Assembly (NCBI GenBank): GCA_017962025.1
Contig: JAGCWD010000085.1
Location: forward strand, 1-58,363
Source: Bacteroidales bacterium
GTDB taxonomy: Bacteria > Bacteroidota > Bacteroidia > Bacteroidales > UBA932
Length of the DNA: 58,363 nt
Reading direction: 5' to 3'
Every line of letters begins with the position of its first letter. The stretch's first letter is position 1. Shown piece after piece: positions 43,458 to 53,515 of the stretch. The notes below the pieces were generated by a model. That model saw only the letters and a program-made list of their open reading frames with translations. It had not been told where the DNA came from and ran no database searches. A program made the translations under genes and the position numbers.

Positions 43458-45134
43458 ATGAAAAAGATTGCCATTATTGTGACTATCCTTCTGGGTCTCT
43501 TCTGTCAGGATGCTTATTCAGGAGTTACCGAGAGAGTCTGGGTGTCTACTGACAAGGACGTCTACCTTGCCGGGGACATGGTCTGGTGTTCGGTTTTCTC
43601 GATAAATCCATCCTCTGGCAGATTGTCTTCTGAGAACAGCGTCGCCTATCTGGAATTATCTTCAGATTCCGGACAGCTCGTCTCTGCCAAGATCGCATTG
43701 GTAGGGGGCAGGGGATCCGGAGCTGTCCAGATTCCTCTTTCTGCCCCTACCGGCAACTATGCATTGGTAGCCTATACGGCTGCTTCCCGTGGCAGGGGGG
43801 ATCTGTCTGCAGACGCAAGGATCCTGTCTGTTTTCAACACTTCCTCTGGAGCCAGGATCAAGGGCGGGGTAGAAATAGTTGATCCTTCCAATTATTCTTA
43901 CTCCGGAGTTGCCCAGAGCAAATCCTCTGGGTCAGTGGAGTTGTTCGTCCAACCATCCACAGGTACTTCATCTACTACCAAGATATCCCTGGACAATAGG
44001 ATGGCTTCAGATGCGACTCTGAGCATCTCCGTTTTCCATGAAGACGGGATATTCTCACCTTCCGGAAAGACCTTTGTGGATTTTGTCGGTTCCAGGTACG
44101 CTCCGTTTGAGGGCAGTTCTGAAGACAAGGACGGCGAGACCCTTCATGGACGCCTTTTCGGTGCAGACGCATCATCTGTAATGGCAGATATGGACCTTCT
44201 TGCAGTCGCCGCATTCCCCGGTTATGCAGAGGATGTCTATGCTGGAAAGATTGCAGCAGATGGAACAGTCAGCTTCCGTACTGGAAATCTGTATGGTAAA
44301 CGCGATATGGTCTGTGAGATAATCGGGCTGGATGACTCAAAGGAATGCCGTCTGGTCATGGATACTCCTTTCCTCGGAGTAAAAGTGCATGGTATCCCTT
44401 CACTCAAACTATCTGAATCTACCCGTGTTGCATTGGAGATGCGGATGAAATCTTTCGGTTCATCGCTGAATGTCGGAGTTGACACCCTTTCCGAATTCCT
44501 TCCGAAGAGGGGTGGAGTTTTCCTTGCTGATGAGCTTTGCAAAAGATATCACCTGGATGACTTCCATCGTTTTCCTACCATAAGGGAGACCCTGGTGGAG
44601 ATTACACCTGATCTTCGAATCCGTAAGGACTTAAAAGGCAAGCCTCAGATCCAGACTGTTCTGGAAGGAGTTGTCAGGGATAACACTGAGTTCTCCGGCA
44701 ATATGCTGGTAATGATTGACGGTGTTCCGGTGAAGGATATCGAGAAGCTCCTTGAGTTCGATTCCATGCTTATAGGCGACATCTACATCTATCCCTACAA
44801 CTATTCTTTAGGCAATGCCATCTTCAATGGAGTGGTTGATTTCGTTACGAAACAGGGTGACATTTCTTCATTCAAGTTCGACAGGAACGTCGTGATTGTG
44901 GATTGGCAAGGTGAAGCCTATCCGGTTGCTTATACCTGTAAGAACCTGCCTGAAGGAGGGAATGACTACCGTCACACCCTCTACTGGCACCCTCAGATAG
45001 AACTCAAGTCAGGAGGTACTACTGAAATCCAGGTCCGTACCCCCTCTTACTCCGGGAGATTCAAGGTTGTCGTAGAAGGAATCGCCTCGGATGGTACTCC
45101 TCTGAGGACTGAAACCTCGTTTGAATTGAGATAA
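43458..45134 (+). CDS. MG2-like secreted protein with plug-like C-terminal region
   Basis: The 558-residue protein has a signal peptide (ILLGLFCQDAYSG) and an alpha-2-macroglobulin MG2-type beta-sandwich at about 25-125 (DKDVYLAGDMVWCSVFSI; PTGNYALVAYT). Residues about 390-475 look like a TonB-receptor plug fragment (MLVMIDGVPVKDIEKLLEF; DIYIYPYNYSLGNAIFNGVV; DFVTKQGD) with no barrel after it. MG2 domains of this kind occur beside TonB receptors in Bacteroidota. Location is likely periplasmic or surface. It ends the three-gene module. Confidence 0.8.
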   Translation: MKKIAIIVTILLGLFCQDAYSGVTERVWVSTDKDVYLAGDMVWCSVFSINPSSGRLSSENSVAYLELSSDSGQLVSAKIALVGGRGSGAVQIPLSAPTGNYALVAYTAASRGRGDLSADARILSVFNTSSGARIKGGVEIVDPSNYSYSGVAQSKSSGSVELFVQPSTGTSSTTKISLDNRMASDATLSISVFHEDGIFSPSGKTFVDFVGSRYAPFEGSSEDKDGETLHGRLFGADASSVMADMDLLAVAAFPGYAEDVYAGKIAADGTVSFRTGNLYGKRDMVCEIIGLDDSKECRLVMDTPFLGVKVHGIPSLKLSESTRVALEMRMKSFGSSLNVGVDTLSEFLPKRGGVFLADELCKRYHLDDFHRFPTIRETLVEITPDLRIRKDLKGKPQIQTVLEGVVRDNTEFSGNMLVMIDGVPVKDIEKLLEFDSMLIGDIYIYPYNYSLGNAIFNGVVDFVTKQGDISSFKFDRNVVIVDWQGEAYPVAYTCKNLPEGGNDYRHTLYWHPQIELKSGGTTEIQVRTPSYSGRFKVVVEGIASDGTPLRTETSFELR

Positions 45135-45138
45135 GATA

Positions 45139-46422
45139 TCAGGACTTGAAATCCATTACGCTAAGCACCTTCATCGACTCGTCGTCGGCGGTGAGGTAAG
45201 TTATTGAATAATCCTTACCACCTTTAGGGACATCAAGCACTATATGTCCTCCTCCAAATGAAGACTTGTTGATCACGTCCAGCCAGGCCTTACCAGCATC
45301 TTCCTCCCTTCTTTCCTTAGGGAAAACTCCAGGACAGACAATCCTGTCGCCGGGATAGAGGGAACGGTCTGCAATCCTTTCCATAACTGGTGCCACGTTG
45401 TGAAGCTGGTCCCATACGCAGCTGACATACACCCTTGCCTGAAGGGCGGAGAGAAGTTTGGCCGGCATTGAATAATGGCCGTGATGGTTGATCTTTGCCA
45501 CATTGACCTTGCCGCATACATCGGCCAAGGCTTCTTCGATTTCAAAGGTTGTCCCGTCGGGGAGTTTCCAGCTGTCAGAAAAGTCTCCGGCAGTGTAGAA
45601 CTTGAACGGTCCGTAGGAGATGATCATTCCGAGACTCATTCCATTCTCATTGAAATAAATCGGATTGCCTTTCTTCCTGTCAGCATAGAGGTCGATAATG
45701 GTTCCGTCCTCGGCGGCAATCCTTCCGTTGCCACAAATGTTCCTGATGGAGAAGCCGGGATACTTTCCTTGAGAGTGAAGCATCGCAATCTGGTCTACGG
45801 CTCCCACCCTGAATTTCTCGACTTCCAGGCCCCTGTGCCTCGTCATGAATTCGTAGAAACCCTTCATGTGGTTAACATTGTCCGCAGAGCATTGGATCAA
45901 AGGAATTGGATCATCATATTCCGGCCAACAGCGGTCGAAGGCCTTGCCGAAGTCGAGCCATTCAGCTGCCTGGGAAAAGCCGCTCAGGGTGTACCAGCCG
46001 GAGCCCCTGGTGACCTTGTCTGCGTAGAAACTGTCACTCCCGCCGTGGTCGTTGTGGTAGTGTGACAGCATCATGTAGTCCACTTTATTGCCACGGGGAT
46101 TGACTCTTTTGACGTATCTCGCTATCCATTCCCCGGAATGCTTATCGGGAGAGGGAAGGACAGGAACGGCAAGTTTGCCACGTCCGATCGCATTGTGGTC
46201 TCCGCAATCGAGCAGCATGGACGTCCCATCCGGGAAGATCATGAATATGGATTCGCCCACTCCGGTATAGATGAAGTGAGCCTGGAAATGACCTTCCTTC
46301 CATCCTTTCCAGGGCTTTCCAGCCTCAGGAGCAAATGCCCCTGAGGCGAAAGCTTTTTCCCAATCAAGCATCAAAGCCGCCGTTGCCAGAGCTGAACTTT
46401 TCAAGAAATCCCTTCTGTCCAT
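45139..46422 (-). CDS. Tat-exported metallo-beta-lactamase-fold hydrolase
   Basis: The 427-residue protein has a twin-arginine signal (MDRRDFLKSSALATAALML) and an MBL domain with LSHYHNDHGG near residue 120 as the metal site and INHHGHYSMP further on. The fold resembles ComEC-like or competence-type MBL hydrolases. The substrate is unknown; the neighbours (esterase, serine hydrolase, oxidoreductase, isomerase-like) suggest a catabolic role. It is last of three minus-strand genes with short gaps. Confidence 0.85.
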   Translation of the reverse strand: MDRRDFLKSSALATAALMLDWEKAFASGAFAPEAGKPWKGWKEGHFQAHFIYTGVGESIFMIFPDGTSMLLDCGDHNAIGRGKLAVPVLPSPDKHSGEWIARYVKRVNPRGNKVDYMMLSHYHNDHGGSDSFYADKVTRGSGWYTLSGFSQAAEWLDFGKAFDRCWPEYDDPIPLIQCSADNVNHMKGFYEFMTRHRGLEVEKFRVGAVDQIAMLHSQGKYPGFSIRNICGNGRIAAEDGTIIDLYADRKKGNPIYFNENGMSLGMIISYGPFKFYTAGDFSDSWKLPDGTTFEIEEALADVCGKVNVAKINHHGHYSMPAKLLSALQARVYVSCVWDQLHNVAPVMERIADRSLYPGDRIVCPGVFPKERREEDAGKAWLDVINKSSFGGGHIVLDVPKGGKDYSITYLTADDESMKVLSVMDFKS

Positions 46423-46431
46423 CCAGCTTGT

Positions 46432-47568
<1,137 letters not shown>

Positions 47569-47572
47569 TCAA

Positions 47573-48604
47573 TTAAAGTGCGGGCAAAATGTTATCCCAA
47601 ACGAGATTGATTTCCTCTTGCATGTCACCGATGTTGGCTGTCATGGCAACTACTGCATCCTTGTTCGGAATTATGATTATGTACTGTCCGTAAGCTCCGT
47701 CGGCACGGAAAGCGTTGTGGCGGCAGCGCCACATCTGATAGCCGTAGCCCTGAAGCCAGTCGCTTGTAGCAGGATCCACTCCGCTTTCGCGCATCTGGAT
47801 CTCGTTTCTTCCGGCAGGACATGACGGAACCTGATTGGCAGACATTTCTGCGACCCATTCGGCAGGTATCACCTGCTTGCCTCCGAACTTGCCTCCGTTA
47901 AGGATGCAAAGACCCATCTTGGCAAGGTCCTGGGTGTGAAGGTACAGGCCCCATCCTCCGGTGTTGATTCCTGCAGGGCTTTCCAGCCAACGGGGTTTCT
48001 CGATGCCAAGCGGTTGCCATAGGCGGGTGTCAAGATAGTCTACTATCTTCTGGCCGGTAACTTTCTGGACTGCTGCCGATAGTACATAGGTGCCGAGGCT
48101 GTTGTAGCAGTAGCAGGTGCCGGGCTCATACTCAAGTGGCCATTCCATGAAACCCCTGATCCAGTCACCGTCACCTCTGCGGATCGATCCGGTAGGATCT
48201 GTCCCATGACCTGAGTTCATAGTAAGGAGATTCCGGATGGTAACCCTCTTGAGAGTGTCAGAGGCATTCTCAGGAACGCTTTCGGGGAAGATGTCCACGA
48301 TTTTGTCGTCCAGTTTCAGCAACCCTTCCGAGATTGCGAATCCGACTGCGGTAGATGTGAAAGTCTTGCTGACGGAATGAAGTACATGGGCTGTGTCCGG
48401 AACGAAGAACTTCTCTTCCAGGACTTTCCCATGTTGGACTACCATAATGCTGTGCAACTCTTCAGAGCAGTTGTTCACTGCCTGTAGATAGGCAGCCATG
48501 GCTTCGTCCAATTGTTTGGTAGCCTTGCCCCTGGGGAGATCTCCGTTTTTAGGAGAACAGGCGGCGGCTGCAATGAAGGCCGCAATGAGAAGGATTTTTT
48601 TCAT
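47573..48604 (-). CDS. Serine hydrolase lipoprotein, class C beta-lactamase fold
   Basis: The 343-residue protein has a lipoprotein signal with Cys16 (IAAAACSPKN) and a beta-lactamase/transpeptidase-like domain with SVSKT (Ser77-x-x-Lys80) and YNS as the YxN-type motif. The family covers esterases, peptidases and carboxypeptidases; true antibiotic resistance is unlikely to be its main role in this setting. It is first of three minus-strand genes, divergent from the Gfo/Idh gene. Confidence 0.88.
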   Translation of the reverse strand: MKKILLIAAFIAAAACSPKNGDLPRGKATKQLDEAMAAYLQAVNNCSEELHSIMVVQHGKVLEEKFFVPDTAHVLHSVSKTFTSTAVGFAISEGLLKLDDKIVDIFPESVPENASDTLKRVTIRNLLTMNSGHGTDPTGSIRRGDGDWIRGFMEWPLEYEPGTCYCYNSLGTYVLSAAVQKVTGQKIVDYLDTRLWQPLGIEKPRWLESPAGINTGGWGLYLHTQDLAKMGLCILNGGKFGGKQVIPAEWVAEMSANQVPSCPAGRNEIQMRESGVDPATSDWLQGYGYQMWRCRHNAFRADGAYGQYIIIIPNKDAVVAMTANIGDMQEEINLVWDNILPAL

Positions 48605-48634
48605 TATGAGCTAGATTTGGATTTGTGGTGAGTA

Positions 48635-48666
48635 ATTGTAAAAATAACCATTTTTTGTTACTTTTG
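48635..48666 (+). promoter_or_regulatory. Promoter of the Gfo/Idh gene
   Basis: TACTTTTG (48659-48666) fits TAnnTTTG and ATTG (48635-48638) is a partial -33 element with a 20-bp spacer. The start codon follows at 48695. Confidence 0.55.
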
Positions 48667-48694
48667 AAAAGAAGACATAAACTATAACCGAATA

Positions 48695-50221
48695 ATGAAT
48701 AATTTATCCAGAAGAGATTTCATCAAGACCGGTCTTACTGCCGCTGCAGGGACTGCTGCCTTCACGATTGTTCCAAGCCACGTCCTTGGCAAGACCCTCG
48801 GCCATGTTGCACCGAGCGACAAGCTAAACATCGCAGGTGTCGGTATCGGAGGCGTAGGAAGAAGGAATCTTAAGAATATGGCCACAGAGAACATCGTCGC
48901 CCTGTGCGACGTGGACTGGACATATGCGATGAAGACCTTCAATGACTATCCTTCAGCCAAGCGGTTCAAGGACTGGAGGGTTATGTTCGACCAGATGTCC
49001 AAGGACATCGATGCTGTCGTCGTGGCCACCCCTGATCACACACATGCGGTCGTTGCTGCCCATGCGATGACCCTCGGCAAGCATGTCTATGTCCAGAAAC
49101 CCCTGACCCATTCCGTCTATGAGGCCAGGCTCCTTACCAAACTGGCCAAGAAATACAAGGTAGCAACCCAGATGGGCAACCAGGGTAATTCTTTTGACGA
49201 CTGCCGTCTGCTTTCTGAATGGATCTGGTCCGGTGTCATCGGCGATGTGTACGAAGTACATTGCTGGACCGACCGTCCCATCTGGCCTCAGGGACTCATG
49301 CAGCCTGCAGGAGGTGTCAAAGTTCCGAAGACCCTTGACTGGGACCTCTTCATCGGGCCGGCAGAGATGAGACCTTACGATCCTGCCTATACCCCATGGA
49401 ACTGGCGCGGTTTCTATGATTTCGGAACCGGTGCCTTGGGAGACATGGCATGTCACATAATGGATCCTGTGGTGATGGCCCTTGACATTAAGTATCCTAC
49501 CAGCGTCATAGCCAGTTCCACCCTCAGCAACCTGTATTCCCCGCCTCATGCCGAGATGATAACCTACACCTTCCCGGCAAGGGCTCCTAAGGGGAATGTC
49601 CGCATGCCGGAAGTCAAGGTTCACTGGTATGATGGCGGACTCCTTCCCGTCCGTCCTGAGGAACTCCCTGACGGAGTGATGATGGGGGACGAGAACGGAG
49701 GACTGCTCTTTATTGGCACAAAGGGCAAGATCATGGCAGGCTGCTATGGTCTCAAGCCCACTCTCCTGCCGTATTCATTGATGGATTACTTTAAAGAGCC
49801 TTCTCCGGTTCTTCGGAGGGTCCCTGGCGGCAACGGCGACATCTGGAGCACCGATGCTCACGAACAGGATTGGATCCGCGCTTGCAAGGAATCTCCTGAG
49901 AACCGTGTCGAGACGTCCTCGAATTTCCAGGTGTCAGGCCCCTTCACCGAGATGGTTGACATGGGTGTACTGGCAGTTCGTCTTTCCGGACCGACTGGCC
50001 TTCACCGTGAGCTCAAGTGGGATGGAGAGAACATGCGCTTCACCAACATCTCAGACTCTGACAAGGTCAAGATCGTCAACTACGATGACTTCAAGGTCAT
50101 CGATGGGGATCCACGTTTCGACCGCCGTTATGCCGAGTTCAGTGCCAAGATGATGGCAGAAGAGTGGATAAAGCATACCTATCGTAATGGTTACTCATTG
50201 CCTGACATGCCCAATGACTAG
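48695..50221 (+). CDS. Tat-exported Gfo/Idh/MocA-family oxidoreductase
   Basis: The 508-residue protein has a twin-arginine signal (MNNLSRRDFIKTGLTAAAG). A Rossmann domain follows with GVGIGGVGRRNL as the NAD-binding loop, VVATPDHTHAVVAAHA, and the active-site region QKPLTHSVYEARLL with the conserved lysine. Family members oxidise sugars or, as in GH109, hydrolyse glycosides by an NAD-dependent mechanism. Export with cofactor bound explains the Tat signal. It overlaps the following TIM-barrel gene by 8 bp. Confidence 0.92.
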   Translation: MNNLSRRDFIKTGLTAAAGTAAFTIVPSHVLGKTLGHVAPSDKLNIAGVGIGGVGRRNLKNMATENIVALCDVDWTYAMKTFNDYPSAKRFKDWRVMFDQMSKDIDAVVVATPDHTHAVVAAHAMTLGKHVYVQKPLTHSVYEARLLTKLAKKYKVATQMGNQGNSFDDCRLLSEWIWSGVIGDVYEVHCWTDRPIWPQGLMQPAGGVKVPKTLDWDLFIGPAEMRPYDPAYTPWNWRGFYDFGTGALGDMACHIMDPVVMALDIKYPTSVIASSTLSNLYSPPHAEMITYTFPARAPKGNVRMPEVKVHWYDGGLLPVRPEELPDGVMMGDENGGLLFIGTKGKIMAGCYGLKPTLLPYSLMDYFKEPSPVLRRVPGGNGDIWSTDAHEQDWIRACKESPENRVETSSNFQVSGPFTEMVDMGVLAVRLSGPTGLHRELKWDGENMRFTNISDSDKVKIVNYDDFKVIDGDPRFDRRYAEFSAKMMAEEWIKHTYRNGYSLPDMPND

Positions 50222-51068
50222 GATAACTACTCTCGCTGCGGCCGCTTCAGCTATGTTTTTGGCTGTCGCCGGATGCTCCCCGAAAGAGAGCGTTGCCGAG
50301 CGGAACGGATGGAAACTTGCCATCCAGTCCTACACTTTCCACAAGTTCTCATTGGAAGAGGCTTTGGACAAGACTGCGGAACTTGGTGTCAAGTACATCG
50401 AGGCATACCCTGGTCACCGTCTTGGAGAGAAGTGGGGAGACCAGGTATTCGGTTACGGGATGGATGAGGCTACCCGTAATGAAATCCTCGATTTAGCTGC
50501 TTCAAAGGGTGTCAAGATCGTAGGCTCCGGTGTATTCGTTCCTTCTACCCCTTCCGAATGGGAGGAGGAATTCAAATTCGCCAAGGCGATGGGACTTGAA
50601 TATATTTCTGCGGAACCGGCCATGGAGGATTGGGACCTTGTTGAAAAACTTTCCGATGAATATGGAATAGCCGTCTCAGTCCACAACCATCCGAGACCTT
50701 CGACCTATTGGACTCCTGACAGCCTTCTTACAGCCATATCAGGGAGGTCTCCGAGACTTGGTTCTTGTGCCGATGTAGGTCACTGGAAAAGGTGCGGCCT
50801 TGACCATCTGGATTGTCTCTGCAAACTGGATGGAAGGATTATCTCCCTCCATTTCAAGGACATTGCCCCTGAAGAAGCCGAGGGAGGTTCTCATGATGTA
50901 ATCTGGGGAACGGGTGTACTTGATGTCCCTGCCATGCTGGGTATCCTCAAGGACCAGGAATTCAAAGGCTATTTTGCGATTGAATATGAATACAACTGGG
51001 ATAACTCAGTTCCTGACATCAAACAGTGCATTGATTATTTCAACGAAGTCGCAGATAGCATCTATTGA
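50214..51068 (+). CDS. Xylose isomerase-like TIM-barrel lipoprotein
   Basis: The 284-residue protein starts at the ATG at 50214 with a lipoprotein signal (MFLAVAGCSPKE). A sugar phosphate isomerase/epimerase (AP endonuclease 2-type) barrel follows: LAIQSYTFHKFSLEEAL, the metal-ligand Glu in YISAEPAM, His in VHNHPRP, CADVGHW and ISLHFKD. These proteins often work with Gfo/Idh oxidoreductases on inositol or keto-sugars, which fits the overlap with the preceding gene. Export as a lipoprotein is typical for the Bacteroidota versions. Confidence 0.9.
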   Translation: MTRITTLAAAASAMFLAVAGCSPKESVAERNGWKLAIQSYTFHKFSLEEALDKTAELGVKYIEAYPGHRLGEKWGDQVFGYGMDEATRNEILDLAASKGVKIVGSGVFVPSTPSEWEEEFKFAKAMGLEYISAEPAMEDWDLVEKLSDEYGIAVSVHNHPRPSTYWTPDSLLTAISGRSPRLGSCADVGHWKRCGLDHLDCLCKLDGRIISLHFKDIAPEEAEGGSHDVIWGTGVLDVPAMLGILKDQEFKGYFAIEYEYNWDNSVPDIKQCIDYFNEVADSIY

Positions 51069-51069
51069 T

Positions 51070-51969
51070 ATGAAACACACAGTAAAAGAGTGGTTAGTGG
51101 TAACCCGCTACTGGTCGTTCGCGGTCTCCACAATGCCTGTAATAGCCACTTTCGCCTATTTATTCAGCCGCGGTCTGATTTCGGGAGGTTTTCGGCCATA
51201 TCTGATACTGTTGCTCTGTCTGTTAGGAGTAGTTCTCCTTCATTCTGCCGGGAACGTTCTCAGTGACTGGTTTGACTACAGGAGCGGGGTTGATAATGAG
51301 AATGCCTTTGCCGTTCCTAACCTCGTTTTCCATAAATTCGAACCCAAGGAGTACCTCCGTTTCAGCATCATCCTTTTCGTTTCAGGGATAATAGTCGGCC
51401 TCGTAATTATGAAAATGACCGGTCCCGGCCTGCTCATCATCGGTGGAGTCGGAGTGCTCCTGACGATGCTGTATTCTTTCTTTAAATTCAATGCTTTGGG
51501 AGATTTGGATATATTCATCATATTCGGTGTCCTTACTGTCCTCGGTACCGCTTATGCGTTGACCGGGAAGTTCTGCCCCGAGGCCCTTGTCCTGTCCTTG
51601 CCTATCGGAATAATAACGGTCTCGGTGTTGCACGCCAACAACACTTATGATACTGTTTCGGACCGCGATGCAGGAATCAAGACCTTCGCCATGGCCATCG
51701 GCCTCAAGGCCTCGAGCATTCTTTACCGTGTCTATATGGTAATACCCTTCCTGTCAGTAGTGGTTTCTGTTATCGCTGGATGGCTCCACCCGCTTGCCCT
51801 GATCAGCCTGATAGCTGCGGTTCCAGCCTGGAAGAATTACAAGAAGGCCTCCGGATACGAAAAGGAAGGACTTGAAGCGATGAGCGGCCTGGACCAGGCT
51901 TCAGCCAAGCTCCAGATGGTGTTCTCCGGTTTGCTCTCGATAGGACTCATCATTGCCGGACTGCTATGA
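51070..51969 (+). CDS. UbiA-family prenyltransferase (MenA-like)
   Basis: The 299-residue membrane protein has about nine membrane segments and the two aspartate motifs that bind prenyl diphosphate through magnesium: NVLSDWFDYRSGVDN and NNTYDTVSDRDAGIKT. MenA transfers a polyprenyl chain to 1,4-dihydroxy-2-naphthoate to make demethylmenaquinone, the quinone expected in anaerobic Bacteroidales. The assignment to MenA over other UbiA members is likely but not certain. The frame is open upstream; the ATG at 51070 directly after the previous stop is chosen. Confidence 0.87.
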   Translation: MKHTVKEWLVVTRYWSFAVSTMPVIATFAYLFSRGLISGGFRPYLILLLCLLGVVLLHSAGNVLSDWFDYRSGVDNENAFAVPNLVFHKFEPKEYLRFSIILFVSGIIVGLVIMKMTGPGLLIIGGVGVLLTMLYSFFKFNALGDLDIFIIFGVLTVLGTAYALTGKFCPEALVLSLPIGIITVSVLHANNTYDTVSDRDAGIKTFAMAIGLKASSILYRVYMVIPFLSVVVSVIAGWLHPLALISLIAAVPAWKNYKKASGYEKEGLEAMSGLDQASAKLQMVFSGLLSIGLIIAGLL

Positions 51970-52610
51970 TTAAGGACAGGAGAAACCTACTCATTTCGGT
52001 AGCGACAGCCGCTCTCCTGTGGTTCTACATGTTCTGCCCCTGGACCCATGGGATTCCCAATTTCTGGCTGGTGATGTCCTGTTCGGCAGTAATACTTACG
52101 TCTTTGGGACTCGCTTTCACCAGAGACAGGTCAGAGCTCTTTAAGATTGAAAGGCCGTTGCTGCAGATTCTGGGAGGAGTCGTTCTGGCTTTCGTCCTCT
52201 GGGGAATCTTCTGGGTAGGGGACAAGGCTTCCACCTGGTTGTTCGATTTTGCCAGGCCGGAGGTGGATGCCGTCTATTCAATGAAGCACGGGCTGCCCGG
52301 TTGGGCAATAGGTCTTCTGTTATTATTCCTGATCGGACCAGCTGAAGAATTCTTCTGGAGAGGCTATGTACAGAGGACCCTGTCAAGGACCCTGGGTGGG
52401 AAGCACCCTGAGGACTGGGCTTTCCTGCTGACTGCGGCGGTTTATGCCCTCGTTCACATCTGGTCGTTCAACTTCATGCTGGTTATGGCTGCCCTCGTGG
52501 CCGGCATTGTCTGGGGTTTCATCTATCGTCTGTGCCCCAAGGCTCTTCCGGCGCTTATAATCAGTCATGCCTTATGGGATGCACTGGTTTTCGTTATCCT
52601 GCCAATTTAG
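51966..52610 (+). CDS. CPBP-family intramembrane protease
   Basis: The 214-residue protein has several membrane segments and the CPBP (Rce1/abortive-infection) motifs: EEFFWRGY (Glu127, Glu128, Arg132), HIWSFN and SHALWD. These are glutamate-type intramembrane proteases; the substrate is unknown. It overlaps the prenyltransferase gene by 4 bp, and Rce1-like proteases act on prenylated proteins in eukaryotes, but there is no reason to assume that link here. Confidence 0.9.
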   Translation: MIKDRRNLLISVATAALLWFYMFCPWTHGIPNFWLVMSCSAVILTSLGLAFTRDRSELFKIERPLLQILGGVVLAFVLWGIFWVGDKASTWLFDFARPEVDAVYSMKHGLPGWAIGLLLLFLIGPAEEFFWRGYVQRTLSRTLGGKHPEDWAFLLTAAVYALVHIWSFNFMLVMAALVAGIVWGFIYRLCPKALPALIISHALWDALVFVILPI

Positions 52611-52622
52611 AGCGACTCTGCG

Positions 52623-53030
52623 ATGGATTATTCATCAAGAACTACGGATGATTTCATCCTAGCCCTGAAACCGGACGAGGTGTTCGTTTTCGGGTCGAAC
52701 CTGGCCGGATTTCATGGAGGTGGGGCGGCTCGTGCTGCTTTCAATAAGTTCGGAGCAGTCTGGGGACAAGGTGTCGGCATTCAAGGCCAGAGTTATGCAA
52801 TTCCCACAATGCAGGGTGGGGTAGAGACAATAGCACCCTATGTGGATGAATTCATTGAATATGCCCGGAATCATCCGGAGAAGAAGTTCCTTGTGACAGA
52901 GATAGGTTGCGGAATCGCCGGATTCACTCCGGAAGAGATCGCTCCCTTATTTGCCGGGGCGGTTGATGTCGGGAATATCTCCTTGCCACGCCGTTTCTGG
53001 AAGATTGTCGCCGGTGACAAGCATGTTTGA
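52623..53030 (+). CDS. Macro-domain-like small protein
   Basis: The 135-residue protein has VFVFGSNLAGFHGGGAARAA near residue 20, then YAIPTM and VTEIGCGIAGFTPEEIAPLF. The glycine-rich GSN.xG.HGGGAA loop followed by I-P-T and a G-x-G-I-A-G loop is like the ADP-ribose-binding loops of macrodomains; similar proteins are annotated in phages and bacteria as A1S_2505-type. ADP-ribose or NAD-metabolite binding is inference. It lies 12 bp after the CPBP gene. Confidence 0.7.
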   Translation: MDYSSRTTDDFILALKPDEVFVFGSNLAGFHGGGAARAAFNKFGAVWGQGVGIQGQSYAIPTMQGGVETIAPYVDEFIEYARNHPEKKFLVTEIGCGIAGFTPEEIAPLFAGAVDVGNISLPRRFWKIVAGDKHV

Positions 53031-53058
53031 CAATTATTTATTATTTAATCTTACTGAG

Positions 53059-53505
53059 ATGAAAAAGATACTAGTATTACTTGTTGCAGCTTGTGCAATA
53101 CTTGTCTCTTGCCAGAAAGAGAACCCCCTCAAAAAATCAGATGATGTCTGCAGAAAGATGGAGGATGCCGCTTTCAAGAGTTTCTGCTACGATAATTTCG
53201 ACTCCAATCACGACGGGACGATTTCGACGAAGGAAGCTGCTGATGTGAAGACTATCACTTGCAAAGGTTATAATATAACCTCAATCAAGGGGATAGAGTT
53301 TTTCACGGAGATAACCCAGCTTGATTGCAGCCACAATAACCTATCCTCTCTGGATTTGTCCAAGAACACCAAGTTGAAAAGCCTGGATTGCAGCTACAAT
53401 AATCTGACATCCCTGGATGTGTCCAAGAATACCCTTTTGGAGTACTTTATTTATAACCCTCAGAATACCGGTAAATACATAATCCCTACCGGTTGGGATA
53501 AATAA
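53059..53505 (+). CDS. Lipoprotein with EF-hand-like loop and short leucine-rich repeats
   Basis: The 148-residue protein has a lipoprotein signal (ACAILVSCQKEN), a calcium-binding-like loop DSNHDGTISTKEA (about residues 53-65) and two clear bacterial LRR units (LTQLDCSHNNLSSLDLSKN and LKSLDCSYNNLTSLDVSKN, shown in part). The LRR array is unusually short; longer relatives are surface adhesins or internalin-like. Start at the ATG at 53059. The repeats are also visible as similar DNA at 53331-53380 and 53394-53443. Confidence 0.82.
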   Translation: MKKILVLLVAACAILVSCQKENPLKKSDDVCRKMEDAAFKSFCYDNFDSNHDGTISTKEAADVKTITCKGYNITSIKGIEFFTEITQLDCSHNNLSSLDLSKNTKLKSLDCSYNNLTSLDVSKNTLLEYFIYNPQNTGKYIIPTGWDK

Positions 53506-53515
53506 TCGGTGGATT

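Noticed and set aside
47573-48604. Class C beta-lactamase as an antibiotic resistance gene
   Set aside because: The SxxK fold is shared with many esterases and peptidases, and the lipoprotein signal and neighbours point to catabolism.
53331-53443. Tandem repeat as CRISPR or satellite
   Set aside because: It is an imperfect coding repeat that encodes two leucine-rich repeat units.
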